Shown: positions 48,193 through 57,956, counted from the first letter of the stretch. The stretch: 64,000 nucleotides of DNA from Pelomonas caseinilytica (GCF_021353235.1 NZ_JAJTWT010000002.1:1-64000); one strand, 5' to 3'. Numbers and translations: made by a program. The notes: generated from the sequence alone by a model not told the origin.

Positions 48193-49541
48193 GGCCGCCC
48201 TCCCTTGGCGTCGGTGCCGGAGAGCACGTCGCGCAGCTGGTCCTTCTCGAGGTTCCAGAGCGTGGAGTCCATGCGCTTGACCAGGGCGGCCTGCTGCAGC
48301 ACTTCGCCCCTGAGGCCTTCGTTGGATGCGGTGAGCGAGGCGATCTCGCGCTCGAGCGTGTCGACCCGCGCCAGCGCCTCGCGCACATGCCCCACGAGCG
48401 CCTCCTGCGCGGGCAGGAAGCCCAGCATCCGCCCGACGCGCTCGTTGGCGGCCTCGGTCTGCTGCAGCATGCCCTCGGCCGCCGACGCGAGCCGCCCCAT
48501 GGCCGGCACCACGTCGCCGACGCCGCCGACGGTGGCCGTGGTGCGTTCCAGCACCTGCTCCTGCGTCTGCAGCCGCTCGGACAGGCGGGCCGAGGCCGCC
48601 GCCATCTCGGCGACCTGGGGCACCAGGCTGTCCAGCCGAGCCACGACGTCGGCCAGGCCGGTTGTCGAGGCGCGGTGCTGTTCCAGGATGTCGGCCAGCA
48701 GCGTCGCCAGGAAGCGCTCGCTGATCTCGACGTTCTCGTTGACGCTGCTCTTTTCCGCCAGCGACAGCACCTGGCTGCGCACCACCTCGACGAAATCGGT
48801 CGCCGCCTTGCGCACCGCCACCATCTGGAAGCCCAGCACGATGGACCCGACCAGGCCGAACATCGACGCCGAGAACGCCGTGCCCATGGCCGACAGCGGC
48901 TTCTGCAGGCCGCCGACGATCTTGGCGAACTCGCCCTCCATGTCGGCCCCGCCGCCGACGCTCTTGGCGATGGTGGCGATGAGCCCCGAGGTCTCGACCA
49001 GGGTCTCCAGCAGGCCGACGAAGGTGCCGAGCAGGCCGAGGCCCACCATCAGCCCGACGAGGAACTGGCTGAGCTCCTGGCGCTTGTTCAGGTACTGCTC
49101 CAGCGCCTCGATCTCGGGCTCCATCGCGGAGCTGTGGATGTAGACCTGGTGTCCCAGGCCGAGCTTCTGCAGCCGCTCGAGCATGCCGGTCACGAAGGCC
49201 GGCGGGCCCAGGCGCGGGTTCTGCTCGCCGCTGGCGTCGCCGTCCCGCAGCCAGTGCATGCCGGCCCGGAAGACGCGCTCCTCGGCGAACAGGGCGACCA
49301 GGTGGCCCGCCATGGTCCACATGCCCCAGCACAGTACCGTGATGATGATGCCGTTCAGGATGGGGTTGGACAGGATGGCGAAGGACACGAAGTGCCACAT
49401 CGACGCCGCTCCCGCCAGCATGGCCAGCAGCGGCAGGGCGACGAAGAACACGTGCCGTGGGCCCACGCCGTGCTCGTGCGCCGGCGGGGCACGGCGCGCC
49501 GGGACCTCGGGCGAGGCTGCGGTGGAGGCGATTTCGGTCAT
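48189..49541 (-). CDS. MotA/TolQ/ExbB-type proton channel protein
   Basis: A 450-residue inner-membrane protein. Hydrophobic segments lie at about 30-48, 55-85, 158-180 and 217-240. The core reads GLMVGLGLLGTFVGLLETL and later AMGTAFSASMFGLVGSIVLG, the signature of the MotA/TolQ/ExbB family. The last 200 residues are a long charged, coiled-coil-like cytoplasmic tail, which is larger than in TolQ or ExbB. It would pair with the MotB/OmpA-like protein at 50934 to use the proton gradient. In Salmonella SPI-4, SiiB is a MotA/TolQ-like protein beside a type I secretion system for a giant adhesin; this gene seems to be the counterpart. It lies 16 nt after the HlyD gene and overlaps the HDOD gene. 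Confidence 0.85.
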   Translation of the reverse strand: MTEIASTAASPEVPARRAPPAHEHGVGPRHVFFVALPLLAMLAGAASMWHFVSFAILSNPILNGIIITVLCWGMWTMAGHLVALFAEERVFRAGMHWLRDGDASGEQNPRLGPPAFVTGMLERLQKLGLGHQVYIHSSAMEPEIEALEQYLNKRQELSQFLVGLMVGLGLLGTFVGLLETLVETSGLIATIAKSVGGGADMEGEFAKIVGGLQKPLSAMGTAFSASMFGLVGSIVLGFQMVAVRKAATDFVEVVRSQVLSLAEKSSVNENVEISERFLATLLADILEQHRASTTGLADVVARLDSLVPQVAEMAAASARLSERLQTQEQVLERTTATVGGVGDVVPAMGRLASAAEGMLQQTEAANERVGRMLGFLPAQEALVGHVREALARVDTLEREIASLTASNEGLRGEVLQQAALVKRMDSTLWNLEKDQLRDVLSGTDAKGGRP

Positions 49542-49557
49542 GGAAGGGTCCTCGGGT

Positions 49558-50937
49558 TCATTTGCGATCGCGCAGGGCGGCGTCGGCCAGGCCGCGGATC
49601 GGCGACATCAGGTATTGCAGGACGGTGCGGCGCCCGGTCACCACGTCGGCATTGACGGTCATGCCCGGGCCCAGGGGCTCGCCGAAGCGGCGCACGCTGT
49701 CGGGGTCCACCGCCGCGACGACGCGGAAGTAGCGCTCCCCGCGCTCGTCGGCCAGGCTGTCGGCGCTGATCTCGGTGACGCGGGCCTGCAGCGTGCCGTA
49801 GACGGTGTAGTCGAAGGCCGCCACCTTGACCCGCGTCGGCAGCCCGACGCGCAAGGTGCCGCGCTCGGCGGGCGAGGCGCGCGTCTCGACGACGATGGCC
49901 TCGTCGCGCGGGGTGATTTCCACCAGCGTCTCGCCCGGCTTGACGACGCCGCCGAGGGTGTTGCTGGAGAGCTTGTTGACGACGCCGGCCACCGGCGCGG
50001 TCAGCACGGTGCGGCGGACACGGTCGTCCTCGGTCTTGAGCTCCTCCTCGAGACGGCGCAGTTCCACGCGGGCGTCGGACAGCGCGGTGCGGGCATCGCT
50101 GCGGAACTGTGCCGTCGCCTCGGCCAGCCGCGCGGCCAGCTCCGCGGCGGCGGCGGCCAGCCGCGGCAGCGAGGCCTCGGTCTCGGCGATCTGCGTGCCC
50201 AGGCGCTCGACCCGGCCGCGCGCGTCGAGCAGCTCGCTTTGCGAGCCGGCATTGCGGGCCACCATGTTCTGCACCAGCGCGAGCTGGGCGCGGGCCACCT
50301 CCAGTTCGGCCTTCAGGCCCTTGGCGCGGGCGCTGGCCTCGGCGGCCTCCTGGCGGCGCTGCGCGGCCTGCTCTTCGAGCACGCGCGTGGTCTGCGTCAG
50401 CTTGGCGGCCCGCGCGGCGAACGCCTCGGACTCGGCCCGCACGGCGGCGTCGTTCGGGTCCAGCCCGGGCGGCGGCGTGAAGCGCGCCGCGCCGCTGGCC
50501 TCGGCATCCAGCCGCGCGACGCGCGCCGCCAGGCCGGTGAGCCGGGCCGCCTTCTCGCCGCGCGAGGAGTTGGCCTGCAGGTCGGACACCGCCACCAGCG
50601 GCTGGCCGGCCGCCACGGCATCGCCCTCGCGGACGAACAGCTTCGACAGGATGCCGCCCTCCAGGTGCTGCACGAGCTGCTGCTTGCCCGAGGGCACGAT
50701 GCGGCCCTGCGTGTGGACCACCAGGTCCACCGGCGCCACGGCGGCCCACAGCAGCAGGGCCAGCAGCAGTCCGCAGACGGTGTAGACCAGGGCCCGCGGC
50801 CGGCGCAGCCGGCGGCCCTGGCCCAGCGTGTTGTCGAAATGGGCGAGCAGCAGGTCCACCGGCATCGCGGCGGTGGCCGCCACGGCGGGCTGGGCCTGCG
50901 GCGACGCGTCCACGCCTGGCTCCGCGGCAGGGTTCAT
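49558..50937 (-). CDS. HlyD-family type I secretion membrane fusion protein
   Basis: A 459-residue membrane fusion protein. A single helix (about 48-68) anchors it in the inner membrane. The first half of the lipoyl domain follows (GRIVPSGKQQLVQHLEGGIL), with PVAGVVNKLSSNTLGGVVKPGE as its second half after a long coiled coil (about 125-320; core GVVNKLSSNT). The C-terminal barrel ends with VLQYLMSPIRGLADAALRDR, the usual HlyD/PrtE-type ending. It joins the ABC ATPase to the TolC-type channel. ATG 50937 overlaps the previous stop by 4 nt, which fixes the start; the long frame upstream of it is a shadow of the MotB-like gene. Confidence 0.9.
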   Translation of the reverse strand: MNPAAEPGVDASPQAQPAVAATAAMPVDLLLAHFDNTLGQGRRLRRPRALVYTVCGLLLALLLWAAVAPVDLVVHTQGRIVPSGKQQLVQHLEGGILSKLFVREGDAVAAGQPLVAVSDLQANSSRGEKAARLTGLAARVARLDAEASGAARFTPPPGLDPNDAAVRAESEAFAARAAKLTQTTRVLEEQAAQRRQEAAEASARAKGLKAELEVARAQLALVQNMVARNAGSQSELLDARGRVERLGTQIAETEASLPRLAAAAAELAARLAEATAQFRSDARTALSDARVELRRLEEELKTEDDRVRRTVLTAPVAGVVNKLSSNTLGGVVKPGETLVEITPRDEAIVVETRASPAERGTLRVGLPTRVKVAAFDYTVYGTLQARVTEISADSLADERGERYFRVVAAVDPDSVRRFGEPLGPGMTVNADVVTGRRTVLQYLMSPIRGLADAALRDRK

Positions 50938-51584
50938 CGCCCCTCCCCGATGCGCACGCCCACGGCGGGCCCGGGCGGCTGCGCCTTCATGTCGATGCGG
51001 GTGACGATGCGCTCCCCCGGGATACCCTGGCCCAGCAGCTCGTTGCGCACCGCCATCGCGCGGATGTAGGCGGCCCGCTGGTTCTCGCTGAGGTGGATCT
51101 CCGGCCCGACGGCCACGACCTCCAGGCGCAGCGCGGGCGACTCGGCCAGCTGCTGCTTGAGCGGCGCCAGGGCCGCGGCCAGCGCCTTGGCCGCAGCCGC
51201 GTCGACCGTGAGCGCACCGGCCGCGAAGTCCAGCTGCAGGAAGCGCTCCGCCGGCTTGACCTTGGCCACGGCGCTGGCGGCCAGGGTGGCTTCGTTGCCG
51301 GCCACGGGGATGCGCGTGCGCACCGGCGCCCGGGCCTCCACCAGGGGCCCTGAGGGCATCTTCTCGACCTCGGCCGGCGGCCCCTTGGCCGCCGCCCGGG
51401 CGCGCCCGAGCTCCGCCTGCTGCTCGGCGATGCGCGCCGCCATCCGCTTGGCCAGCATCTGCGCCGAGAAGCTCAGCGCGATGGCCAGCACCACGATGAC
51501 GAACACCATCGCGATGACCACGTTGGTCAACGCGTCCACGAACCCGGGCCAATAGTCGCCGTTCTTGCCGCCTCCGCCTGCCAT
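50934..51584 (-). CDS. MotB/OmpA-like stator partner
   Basis: A 216-residue protein with one N-terminal helix and a periplasmic OmpA-like domain. The helix reads WPGFVDALTNVVIAMVFVI. Asp17 in it aligns with the proton-binding Asp of MotB (Asp32 in E. coli) and the matching Asp of Salmonella SiiA. The C-terminal domain (about 105-210) has LSENQRAAYIRAMAVRNELL, a weak version of the OmpA peptidoglycan-binding motif. It probably forms a proton channel with the MotA/TolQ-like protein encoded two genes downstream. It starts 10 nt after the TolC gene and overlaps the HlyD gene by 4 nt. Confidence 0.82.
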   Translation of the reverse strand: MAGGGGKNGDYWPGFVDALTNVVIAMVFVIVVLAIALSFSAQMLAKRMAARIAEQQAELGRARAAAKGPPAEVEKMPSGPLVEARAPVRTRIPVAGNEATLAASAVAKVKPAERFLQLDFAAGALTVDAAAAKALAAALAPLKQQLAESPALRLEVVAVGPEIHLSENQRAAYIRAMAVRNELLGQGIPGERIVTRIDMKAQPPGPAVGVRIGEGR

Positions 51585-51594
51585 GCCGCCCCCT

Positions 51595-53040
51595 TCAGCG
51601 CGCCACCACGGCGCGCAGCGCGCCGGTGAGGTGGGCGATGCGCCATTCGTTCTGCGCCGCGCCCACGACGACCTGCACGAGGTCGAGCCGGCTCTGGTGC
51701 AACCGCTGGTAGGCGTCCAGGACGTCCAGCAGCGGCCGGTTGCCCCCCTGCAGCTGGGCGCGGAAGGCCTCCACGACCTTGCGGTTGGCTTCCAGCTCGT
51801 CGCGCACGGCGGCGAAGCGCTCGGTCGCCGCGGCCAGGTTGGCGTAGGCGGTCTCCAGGTCCTGCTGCACGCGCCGGCGCACGCCCTCGGCGCGCGCGTC
51901 CAGCTCGCTGCGGCGGGCCTCCGAGGCCCGCATCCTGGCGTAGTCCGAACCGCCGTTGACCAGCGGCACGGTCATCACCAGCATGGCCTTGTTGTCGCGC
52001 TGCGAGGCCTCGGTGCCGGCGATGTTGCGCGTCTGCGAATAGGTCACCTCCATCGCCAGCCGCGGCAGGAAGGCGGCGCGGTGGCTGCGGCGCTCGGCCT
52101 CGGCCGCCTCGGACTCCAGTTGCGCCGACAGCATGTCGGCATTGCCGAGCAGGGCCACGGTCCAGGCACGCTCGGCGTCGTCGGGGATGTCCAGGTCCAG
52201 CGGCGCATCCAGGGCCAGGCCGAAAGGCATCACCGCCGAGAGCCGCTGGAAATTGCGCAGCGCCGCCGCCAGCGCGGCGCGCGAGTCGGCCAGGCTGGAG
52301 CGCACGTTAGCCACCCGCGCACCGATGCGTTCGCGCTCCGCGGGGCTGGCCCCGCCGGCGGCGACGCGGTCGCCGATGTAGCGCAGTAGCTCGTTGAGCG
52401 CCTTCTCGTACTCCAGCCCCAGCTCGACCGAGACGCGCTGCTGCATGACGCCGAACCAGGCGCTGCCGGTGTCCAGCAGGGTCTGGGACTCGACGCCCGC
52501 CTGCTGGGCGTCCGCCGAGGCGGTCAGCAGCTCCTGGCGCGTCCATTCATGGCGCGCCGCCTCGTCGACCAGGGCCTGGCTGAGCACCGCGGAGTGGTCG
52601 CCGCGGCCGAGGTTGGCCACGCGGTCGGGCGTCACGAGATGACCCCGGCCCACCGACAGCCGGCCGTCCAGCCGCGGCAGCAGCGCACCGCGGGCGGCCT
52701 TGCGGGTGTAGTCGAAGCTCAAGGTGCGGTACTGCGCCGCGGCGACGTCGGGGCTGTTCTGCCAGGCCGCCTGGAGCGCCTCGCCCAGCGACAGCGGCGG
52801 CCCGTTGCCGTTGAGCGGCAGCACGGGCGGGATGCCCAGCAGGCCATGCAGCGCGGCCAGCCGCGGCTTCGCCGGATCGGTGGCAGGGGCCGCCGGGGCC
52901 GACGCGGCGGATGCGGGCGTGCCCGGCACCTCGGCCGCCGGGCCGGGCCCCGCCTGGGCCGGCGCCCAGGCCGGCATCAACAGCGCCCATCCGAGGGCCG
53001 CGGCGCGCAGGCCGCCCCGCGCGGGAGACATGGAAACCAT
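51595..53040 (-). CDS. TolC-family outer-membrane channel
   Basis: A 481-residue TolC-type outer-membrane efflux protein. It has a signal peptide (about 1-29, ending near AWAPAQA), then a Pro/Ala-rich stretch and two repeated helical/barrel halves. The first half starts PLSLGEALQAAWQNSPDVAA and the end has PLLDVLDAYQRLHQSRLDLV, both typical of type I secretion outer-membrane components. ATG 53040 overlaps the ABC gene stop (TGATG), with an AAGGA ribosome site upstream; a GTG one codon earlier is possible. It provides the outer-membrane exit for the giant RTX protein. Confidence 0.9.
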   Translation of the reverse strand: MVSMSPARGGLRAAALGWALLMPAWAPAQAGPGPAAEVPGTPASAASAPAAPATDPAKPRLAALHGLLGIPPVLPLNGNGPPLSLGEALQAAWQNSPDVAAAQYRTLSFDYTRKAARGALLPRLDGRLSVGRGHLVTPDRVANLGRGDHSAVLSQALVDEAARHEWTRQELLTASADAQQAGVESQTLLDTGSAWFGVMQQRVSVELGLEYEKALNELLRYIGDRVAAGGASPAERERIGARVANVRSSLADSRAALAAALRNFQRLSAVMPFGLALDAPLDLDIPDDAERAWTVALLGNADMLSAQLESEAAEAERRSHRAAFLPRLAMEVTYSQTRNIAGTEASQRDNKAMLVMTVPLVNGGSDYARMRASEARRSELDARAEGVRRRVQQDLETAYANLAAATERFAAVRDELEANRKVVEAFRAQLQGGNRPLLDVLDAYQRLHQSRLDLVQVVVGAAQNEWRIAHLTGALRAVVAR

Positions 53041-54794
53041 CACGATCCTTCCTTCAGGCTCGGCGCCGGCTCGCCCGGGCCCGGGCGGCGGGCGGCGCCG
53101 GGCCGGGTCGACACGGCGCCCGGCGCGAGCAGGCGTTGCGGGGGCGCATCGGCCACCAGCCGGCCGCGCTCGAGGACGAGGACGCGGTCGCACAGGTTGA
53201 TCAGCTCGGCGCTGTGCGTGGCCACCACGGCGCAGCGCCCCTCCTTCCACGCCGGCAGGGCCGCCAGCAGCCCCTCCTGGGCCTGCCGGTCCAGGCCCAG
53301 CGTGGGCTCGTCCAGCAACAGCAGGTCGCTGCGCTGGTGCAGCACCCGGGCCAGGGCCAGCATCTGCCGCTGGCCGCCGGACAGCCCCGCGCCGTTGGGC
53401 CCCAGCGCCGTGTTCAGGCCCAGTTCGCCCCGGTCGAGCTGCGGGCCCAGGCCCGCCACCCGCAGGGTGCGCAGCAGCTCGGCTTCGCGCTGGCCGGCCT
53501 CGCCCGGCGCCACGACCTCGTGCAGCGGCCCGGCGAGGAAGCCCGGTTCCTGCGGCTTGTAGGCGACCGCGCCGGCCAGCCAGCGCCGGGCAAGGTCGTC
53601 CGAGATGATCCGGCCGCCGACGGCGAGCTGCCCCTCGGTGGGCGCGAGATGACCCGCGAGGAGGCGCAGCAGCGTCGACTTGCCGGCGCCCGAGCTGCCG
53701 ACGACGGCGACCAGCTCGCCGGGGACGAGGCGCAGCGTCAGCGCGTCCAGCACCGCAGGACGGTCGGGGTAGGCGAAGCCGACGCCGGACAGGCGAACGC
53801 CCTCCTCGCGCGCGGCGCCGAGCGGGCCGGTGGCCGCATCGTCGGCCGACAGCACCACCGCGTCCAGGGCGACGGACTGGCCCATCTCGCGCAGCGCCCT
53901 CAGGAACTCCCGCCAGCGCAGCATGACCGGCGCGAACATGCAGATGGAGCCGACCAGGCGCCCGCCCAGCATGGTGGTGGAGATGAGCCCTCCGACGCTA
54001 AGCGCCTGGGCCTCGATGCGATAGACGCCGGCCACCAGCGTGAGCACGGTGCAGGCCGACAGGCCCACGGGCAGCAGCTGCTGGCTGAACTGCTGCCAGA
54101 CCCGCGCCCGCGCCGCCGCCCGCGCGGCCACGGCGGAGGGCTCGCGCATGCCCCGTTCGGCCACCCGCGCGGCGGCGCTGGACATCACGCTCTCCCGGGC
54201 GAGCACCACGTCGACCAGCCAGCCGAGCTTTCGGGCCGTGGCCTGGGAGGCGACCCGCGAGCGCCGCGCCGCCGCCACTTGCAAGGCCTGGCCCGCCAGC
54301 AGCAGCAAGGCGCCCACGCCGAGGGGAATCAGCACCAGCGGCCCGGCCACGACGGCCAGCGCGAGGGCGAAGAGCAGCGAGAAAGGCAGGTCCGCGAGCG
54401 GCACCAGGAACTGGGCCGACAGCACGTCGCGCGTGGACGAGAGTTCGCGGTGGCGGGACAGCAGCGTGCCGACCGCCAAGGGCTGGGAGGCCGGCGCCGC
54501 GAGCACGCCTCGCATGAGGCGCTCGTCCAGGTGCATGTCCCAGCGGGCGCCCGCATGCTCGATGAGGAGCACGCGCGACAGCCGCAGCGTCAGCTCCAGC
54601 GCGAACAGCAGCACCATCCCCAGCGCCAGCGCCCACAGGGTCTCGTGGAGCTCGTTGCCGACCGCCTTGTCGTAGACCAGCATCGAGAACAGCGGCAGCG
54701 AAAGGGCCAAGGCGTTGACCCCCAGGCTCGCCAAGGCCAGGTCGGCCAGGTGGCGCCGATTGGCTCGCAGGAAAAGCAGGATGGGTTCACGCAT
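53040..54794 (-). CDS. Type I secretion ABC transporter (membrane-ATPase fusion)
   Basis: A 584-residue exporter with an N-terminal six-helix domain (about 10-310) and a C-terminal ATPase domain. Walker A is GSSGAGKST, the ABC signature is LSGGQRQ and Walker B is LLLLDEPTLGLD, followed by the switch His in ATHSAEL. It has no C39 peptidase-like N-terminal domain, in contrast to HlyB, and resembles PrtD/LapB-type exporters in size. I chose ATG 54794, which starts MREPILLFLRANRRHLADLA; a GTG at 54851 would add 19 residues. It is the first gene of the eight-gene operon and probably powers adhesin export. A 171-nt gap separates it from the diguanylate cyclase gene upstream and may hold the operon promoter. 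Confidence 0.88.
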   Translation of the reverse strand: MREPILLFLRANRRHLADLALASLGVNALALSLPLFSMLVYDKAVGNELHETLWALALGMVLLFALELTLRLSRVLLIEHAGARWDMHLDERLMRGVLAAPASQPLAVGTLLSRHRELSSTRDVLSAQFLVPLADLPFSLLFALALAVVAGPLVLIPLGVGALLLLAGQALQVAAARRSRVASQATARKLGWLVDVVLARESVMSSAAARVAERGMREPSAVAARAAARARVWQQFSQQLLPVGLSACTVLTLVAGVYRIEAQALSVGGLISTTMLGGRLVGSICMFAPVMLRWREFLRALREMGQSVALDAVVLSADDAATGPLGAAREEGVRLSGVGFAYPDRPAVLDALTLRLVPGELVAVVGSSGAGKSTLLRLLAGHLAPTEGQLAVGGRIISDDLARRWLAGAVAYKPQEPGFLAGPLHEVVAPGEAGQREAELLRTLRVAGLGPQLDRGELGLNTALGPNGAGLSGGQRQMLALARVLHQRSDLLLLDEPTLGLDRQAQEGLLAALPAWKEGRCAVVATHSAELINLCDRVLVLERGRLVADAPPQRLLAPGAVSTRPGAARRPGPGEPAPSLKEGS

Positions 54795-54965
54795 GGCGAT
54801 CGGGTTTCCGGCCCGCGTCGCAGCCGGCACCGCTCCTTCGGTGGAGCACACTGCGAACGATGTTACTGACCGAAAGAAGCGTGTCCCTGTAATAAGACTG
54901 TCTTGTCCCCTCGCCGCAACGCGGCCGGGCGGGCCGCGCCGCCTGGGCCTTCCATGGGCTCGTGT

Positions 54966-57956
54966 TCATGGGGCAGGCGTCGCGGGCGCGTACTCGACGC
55001 GGTTGCGGCCGTTCTCCTTGGCGCGATAGAGCGCCGCGTCGGCACGCGCAATCAGTTCGTTGGGACTCTCGGGCCGGTCGGGCTGCAGGCTGGCCACCCC
55101 GAAGCTGCAGGTCACCCGCAGTTCCTCGCCCGAGTCCAGCTTCACCGCGCTGGCGCTGATCGAGCGGTGGAAGCTGTCGATGCGGGCACGGCCCTCGGGC
55201 TGGTCCACGTCCAGGTCGGGCAGCAGCAGTACGAACTCCTCGCCGCCGTAGCGGCCCACCACGTCGTAGGGCCGCGTCGGGGCCTGCAGCCGCTGCGAGA
55301 TCGCGATGAGGACGGCGTCGCCGGCCAGATGGCCATGGCGGTCGTTGACCTGCTTGAAGCGGTCGGCGTCGACGATGACGAGGGCCAGGGGCTTGCCGCT
55401 GCGGCCGGCGCGCGCGATTTCGGCGGCCAGCGCGTCGCCCAGGGCGCGCCGGTTGAGCACGCCGGTCAGGCCGTCCTTGAGGGCCAGCTCGCGCATCTGC
55501 GCATGCGAGGCCTCGATCTGGCGGGTGCGCTCGGCCACCAGCCGCCTGAGTTCGCGCTGGCGCGCGAGGACGCGGTGCAGCCGCCAACGGTAGGCCGCCC
55601 AGGCCAGCGCCGCTGCCGCCGTGGCGCACAGGGCATAGAACCAGTCGGTGCGCCACCAGGGCGGCAGCACCTCGATGTCGAGGGACTGCAGAGGCGACTC
55701 GGCCTGCAGGTCGGCGTTGCGGACGCGGACCTCGAACCGGTACCTGCCCGGCTGCAGCGACGGGTAGACCAGCTCGCCGGCCATGCCGCTGCGCCAGTCC
55801 TCGTCCTGCCCCTGCATGCGGTACTCGAACCGCAGCGCGGAGCGATGCTCGAAGGCCGGACTGGCGGCGTCCAGCACCAGGGCGCGCATCTGCCACGGCA
55901 GCGTCAGGTCGGCACCGCCACGGCGAACGTCCGGCCTGACCAGCCTGCGCCCCTGCACTCCAACATGGACGCTGAGTTCCGGCGGGGCGAAGAGCGTGTC
56001 CAGATCGTCGAAGCGCGCGGCGCCCCGGCTCGTCCCCAGCCACATCGAGCCATCGCGATCCTCGTACACGGCGCCCTGGTTGCAATCGTTCCAGGGCAGG
56101 CCGGCATCCTGGCGGATGAAGCGCCAGCGGCTCATGTTCCAGATCGCCACGCCGTAGTCGGTGCCTGTCCACAGCCAGCCCCGCCGGTCCAGATGCAGCG
56201 ACAGGACCGACCTGTCGTGCAGCAGCGGCACGTCCAGGCTTTGCGCGCGCAAGGTGCGCGAGTCGCCGTCGATGCGCAGCTCCAGCAGCCCGTGGTCTCC
56301 GCCCATCCACAGCCGGCCCTGCCCGCAGGCGATGACGCGCAGCCATTCCTCGCCCAGCGGCTGTCCCGTGGTGTCCACAACCTCCAGGCGCTCCAGGCGC
56401 CCGTCCTCGCCCCGCAGCAAGCCCGTCGTGGTGCTGATCCAGATCCGGCCGTCGTCCGCGAGGCAGGCGTCATGGGCGTTCGGCACCTGTGTCTTCGGCG
56501 GATACAGGCCCTGGTCGATGCGGTGCAACGGCGTGTCGCGGGCGGGGTCGTCGATGAGGTAGATGCCGTCGTGCGTGACGATCCAGAGCCGGCCCTGCCT
56601 GTCGGTCACCAGCCGGGTGATGCGCGGCAGCTTGGCCAGTTGGGTCAGCGTGCCGGTGATGGGGTCGTAACGGCTCAGCGCGCCGTTGAAGGAGCCGACC
56701 CACAGACGCCCGCGAGCGTCTTCGGCCAGGCTGGAGGCGACCTCCCGGCGCAGCGGCGCCGGAGCCTGCAGGCCTCGCAGCGGGCCGTGTTCGGTCGCCA
56801 GGCCGCCGGCCGTGCCGATGTAGAGCTCGCCGGCCCGTGAGCGCAGGAAAGACCAGACGTCGTCGCTGGGCAGGCCTTCGGCCAGGCCCCAATGACGCAA
56901 GTGCTCGTAGCCCAGCCAGTGGGCCAGGCCCGCGCCGGCCGTGCCGAGCCAGACGCCACCGTCGCGCACCTGCAGCAGCGCGGTCACGCCCCCACCCGTC
57001 TGCAGGCCCTGCCTCGCCGCGATCTGCTCCCAGTGCCGGCCATCCCAGCGGGCCAGGCCGCTGCCCCATTGCATCAGGATGCGCTGCTGGCGGTCGGCAA
57101 CCAAGGCCGGCGACCACGGCGCCGGAACGTCGGCAGCCGGGGGCAGGGCCATCGGCTGCAGCGCCTCGCCCCCCGGATCGAGCCGCCACAGCCGCGTCCT
57201 CGCGCGCAGCCACAGCCGCCCGTCCGAGGTGAGCAGCAGGCTCGTCAACGGCTCGGACAGCGCCTCCCCGGCAGGGTCGTAGCGGTGCAGGCCGGCGGTG
57301 CCGAAGCGGCACAGGCTGCGCGCGCAGCCGAACCAGACGTCGCCGCCGGGGTCGGCGACGACGCTGGACACGTCTCTCACTTCGGGGTGCTGCCGGCGCG
57401 TCTCGGCGTCGAACAGCAGCTCGGCCCGCCAGCCCGCGGCCTCGCGGCGCACCCAGTACAGGCCGCGCCGCGAGTTCACCACGAGGCGGCCACGCGTCGA
57501 CGACAGGGCCTGCCCCGGCTGCGCACTGATGGGTTCGCCGCCATCGCGCACCTCGACGAATTCGTCCTCCTCGCGGACGAAGAGCCGCGTGTCGCTGGCT
57601 ACCCACAGCCGGCCCGACTGGTCGAGGTGCAGTGCGGAGATGCGCGGCTCGACCAGGCCCTGGCCACGGCCGTAGCGGCGCACCCGGGCGCCGTCGAAGC
57701 TGTAGAGGCCGTTCTCGGTGCCTATCCAGAGATTGCCGGGGCGGTCCTGCAGCAGGGCGACCACGGAAAGGTTCTCCAGGCCCTGCTCCTGGCGCAGGAA
57801 CTGGAAGACGCGCTGCTGCGCCTGGGCCAGCCAGGCGTGCAGCAGCACGACGAGGGCGAGCGCCCTCAGCCCCGCTTGACGACGGGCGTGCCATGCGCCG
57901 GCCTTGCGCGAGACCGGCGAACCGAAGACCTGCATCAGCTCGGCTGCGCGTCCCAT
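54966..57956 (-). CDS. Diguanylate cyclase with periplasmic two-component-type propeller
   Basis: A 996-residue membrane-bound sensor. After a signal-like helix (about 30-46) there are many propeller motifs of the type GNLWIGTENGLYSFDG and GRLWVASDTRLF, up to about residue 690. A Y_Y_Y domain (about 700-770), one transmembrane helix (about 778-797), a short coiled coil and a C-terminal GGDEF domain follow. The active site is GGEEF (about 906-910). An inhibitory RxxD site (RPYD) lies five residues before it, so the cyclase should be active and feedback-controlled. ATG 57956 overlaps the previous gene by 22 nt; ATG 57935 is an alternative. It probably turns a periplasmic signal into c-di-GMP, which could reach the degenerate receptor in the adhesin operon. 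Confidence 0.88.
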   Translation of the reverse strand: MGRAAELMQVFGSPVSRKAGAWHARRQAGLRALALVVLLHAWLAQAQQRVFQFLRQEQGLENLSVVALLQDRPGNLWIGTENGLYSFDGARVRRYGRGQGLVEPRISALHLDQSGRLWVASDTRLFVREEDEFVEVRDGGEPISAQPGQALSSTRGRLVVNSRRGLYWVRREAAGWRAELLFDAETRRQHPEVRDVSSVVADPGGDVWFGCARSLCRFGTAGLHRYDPAGEALSEPLTSLLLTSDGRLWLRARTRLWRLDPGGEALQPMALPPAADVPAPWSPALVADRQQRILMQWGSGLARWDGRHWEQIAARQGLQTGGGVTALLQVRDGGVWLGTAGAGLAHWLGYEHLRHWGLAEGLPSDDVWSFLRSRAGELYIGTAGGLATEHGPLRGLQAPAPLRREVASSLAEDARGRLWVGSFNGALSRYDPITGTLTQLAKLPRITRLVTDRQGRLWIVTHDGIYLIDDPARDTPLHRIDQGLYPPKTQVPNAHDACLADDGRIWISTTTGLLRGEDGRLERLEVVDTTGQPLGEEWLRVIACGQGRLWMGGDHGLLELRIDGDSRTLRAQSLDVPLLHDRSVLSLHLDRRGWLWTGTDYGVAIWNMSRWRFIRQDAGLPWNDCNQGAVYEDRDGSMWLGTSRGAARFDDLDTLFAPPELSVHVGVQGRRLVRPDVRRGGADLTLPWQMRALVLDAASPAFEHRSALRFEYRMQGQDEDWRSGMAGELVYPSLQPGRYRFEVRVRNADLQAESPLQSLDIEVLPPWWRTDWFYALCATAAAALAWAAYRWRLHRVLARQRELRRLVAERTRQIEASHAQMRELALKDGLTGVLNRRALGDALAAEIARAGRSGKPLALVIVDADRFKQVNDRHGHLAGDAVLIAISQRLQAPTRPYDVVGRYGGEEFVLLLPDLDVDQPEGRARIDSFHRSISASAVKLDSGEELRVTCSFGVASLQPDRPESPNELIARADAALYRAKENGRNRVEYAPATPAP

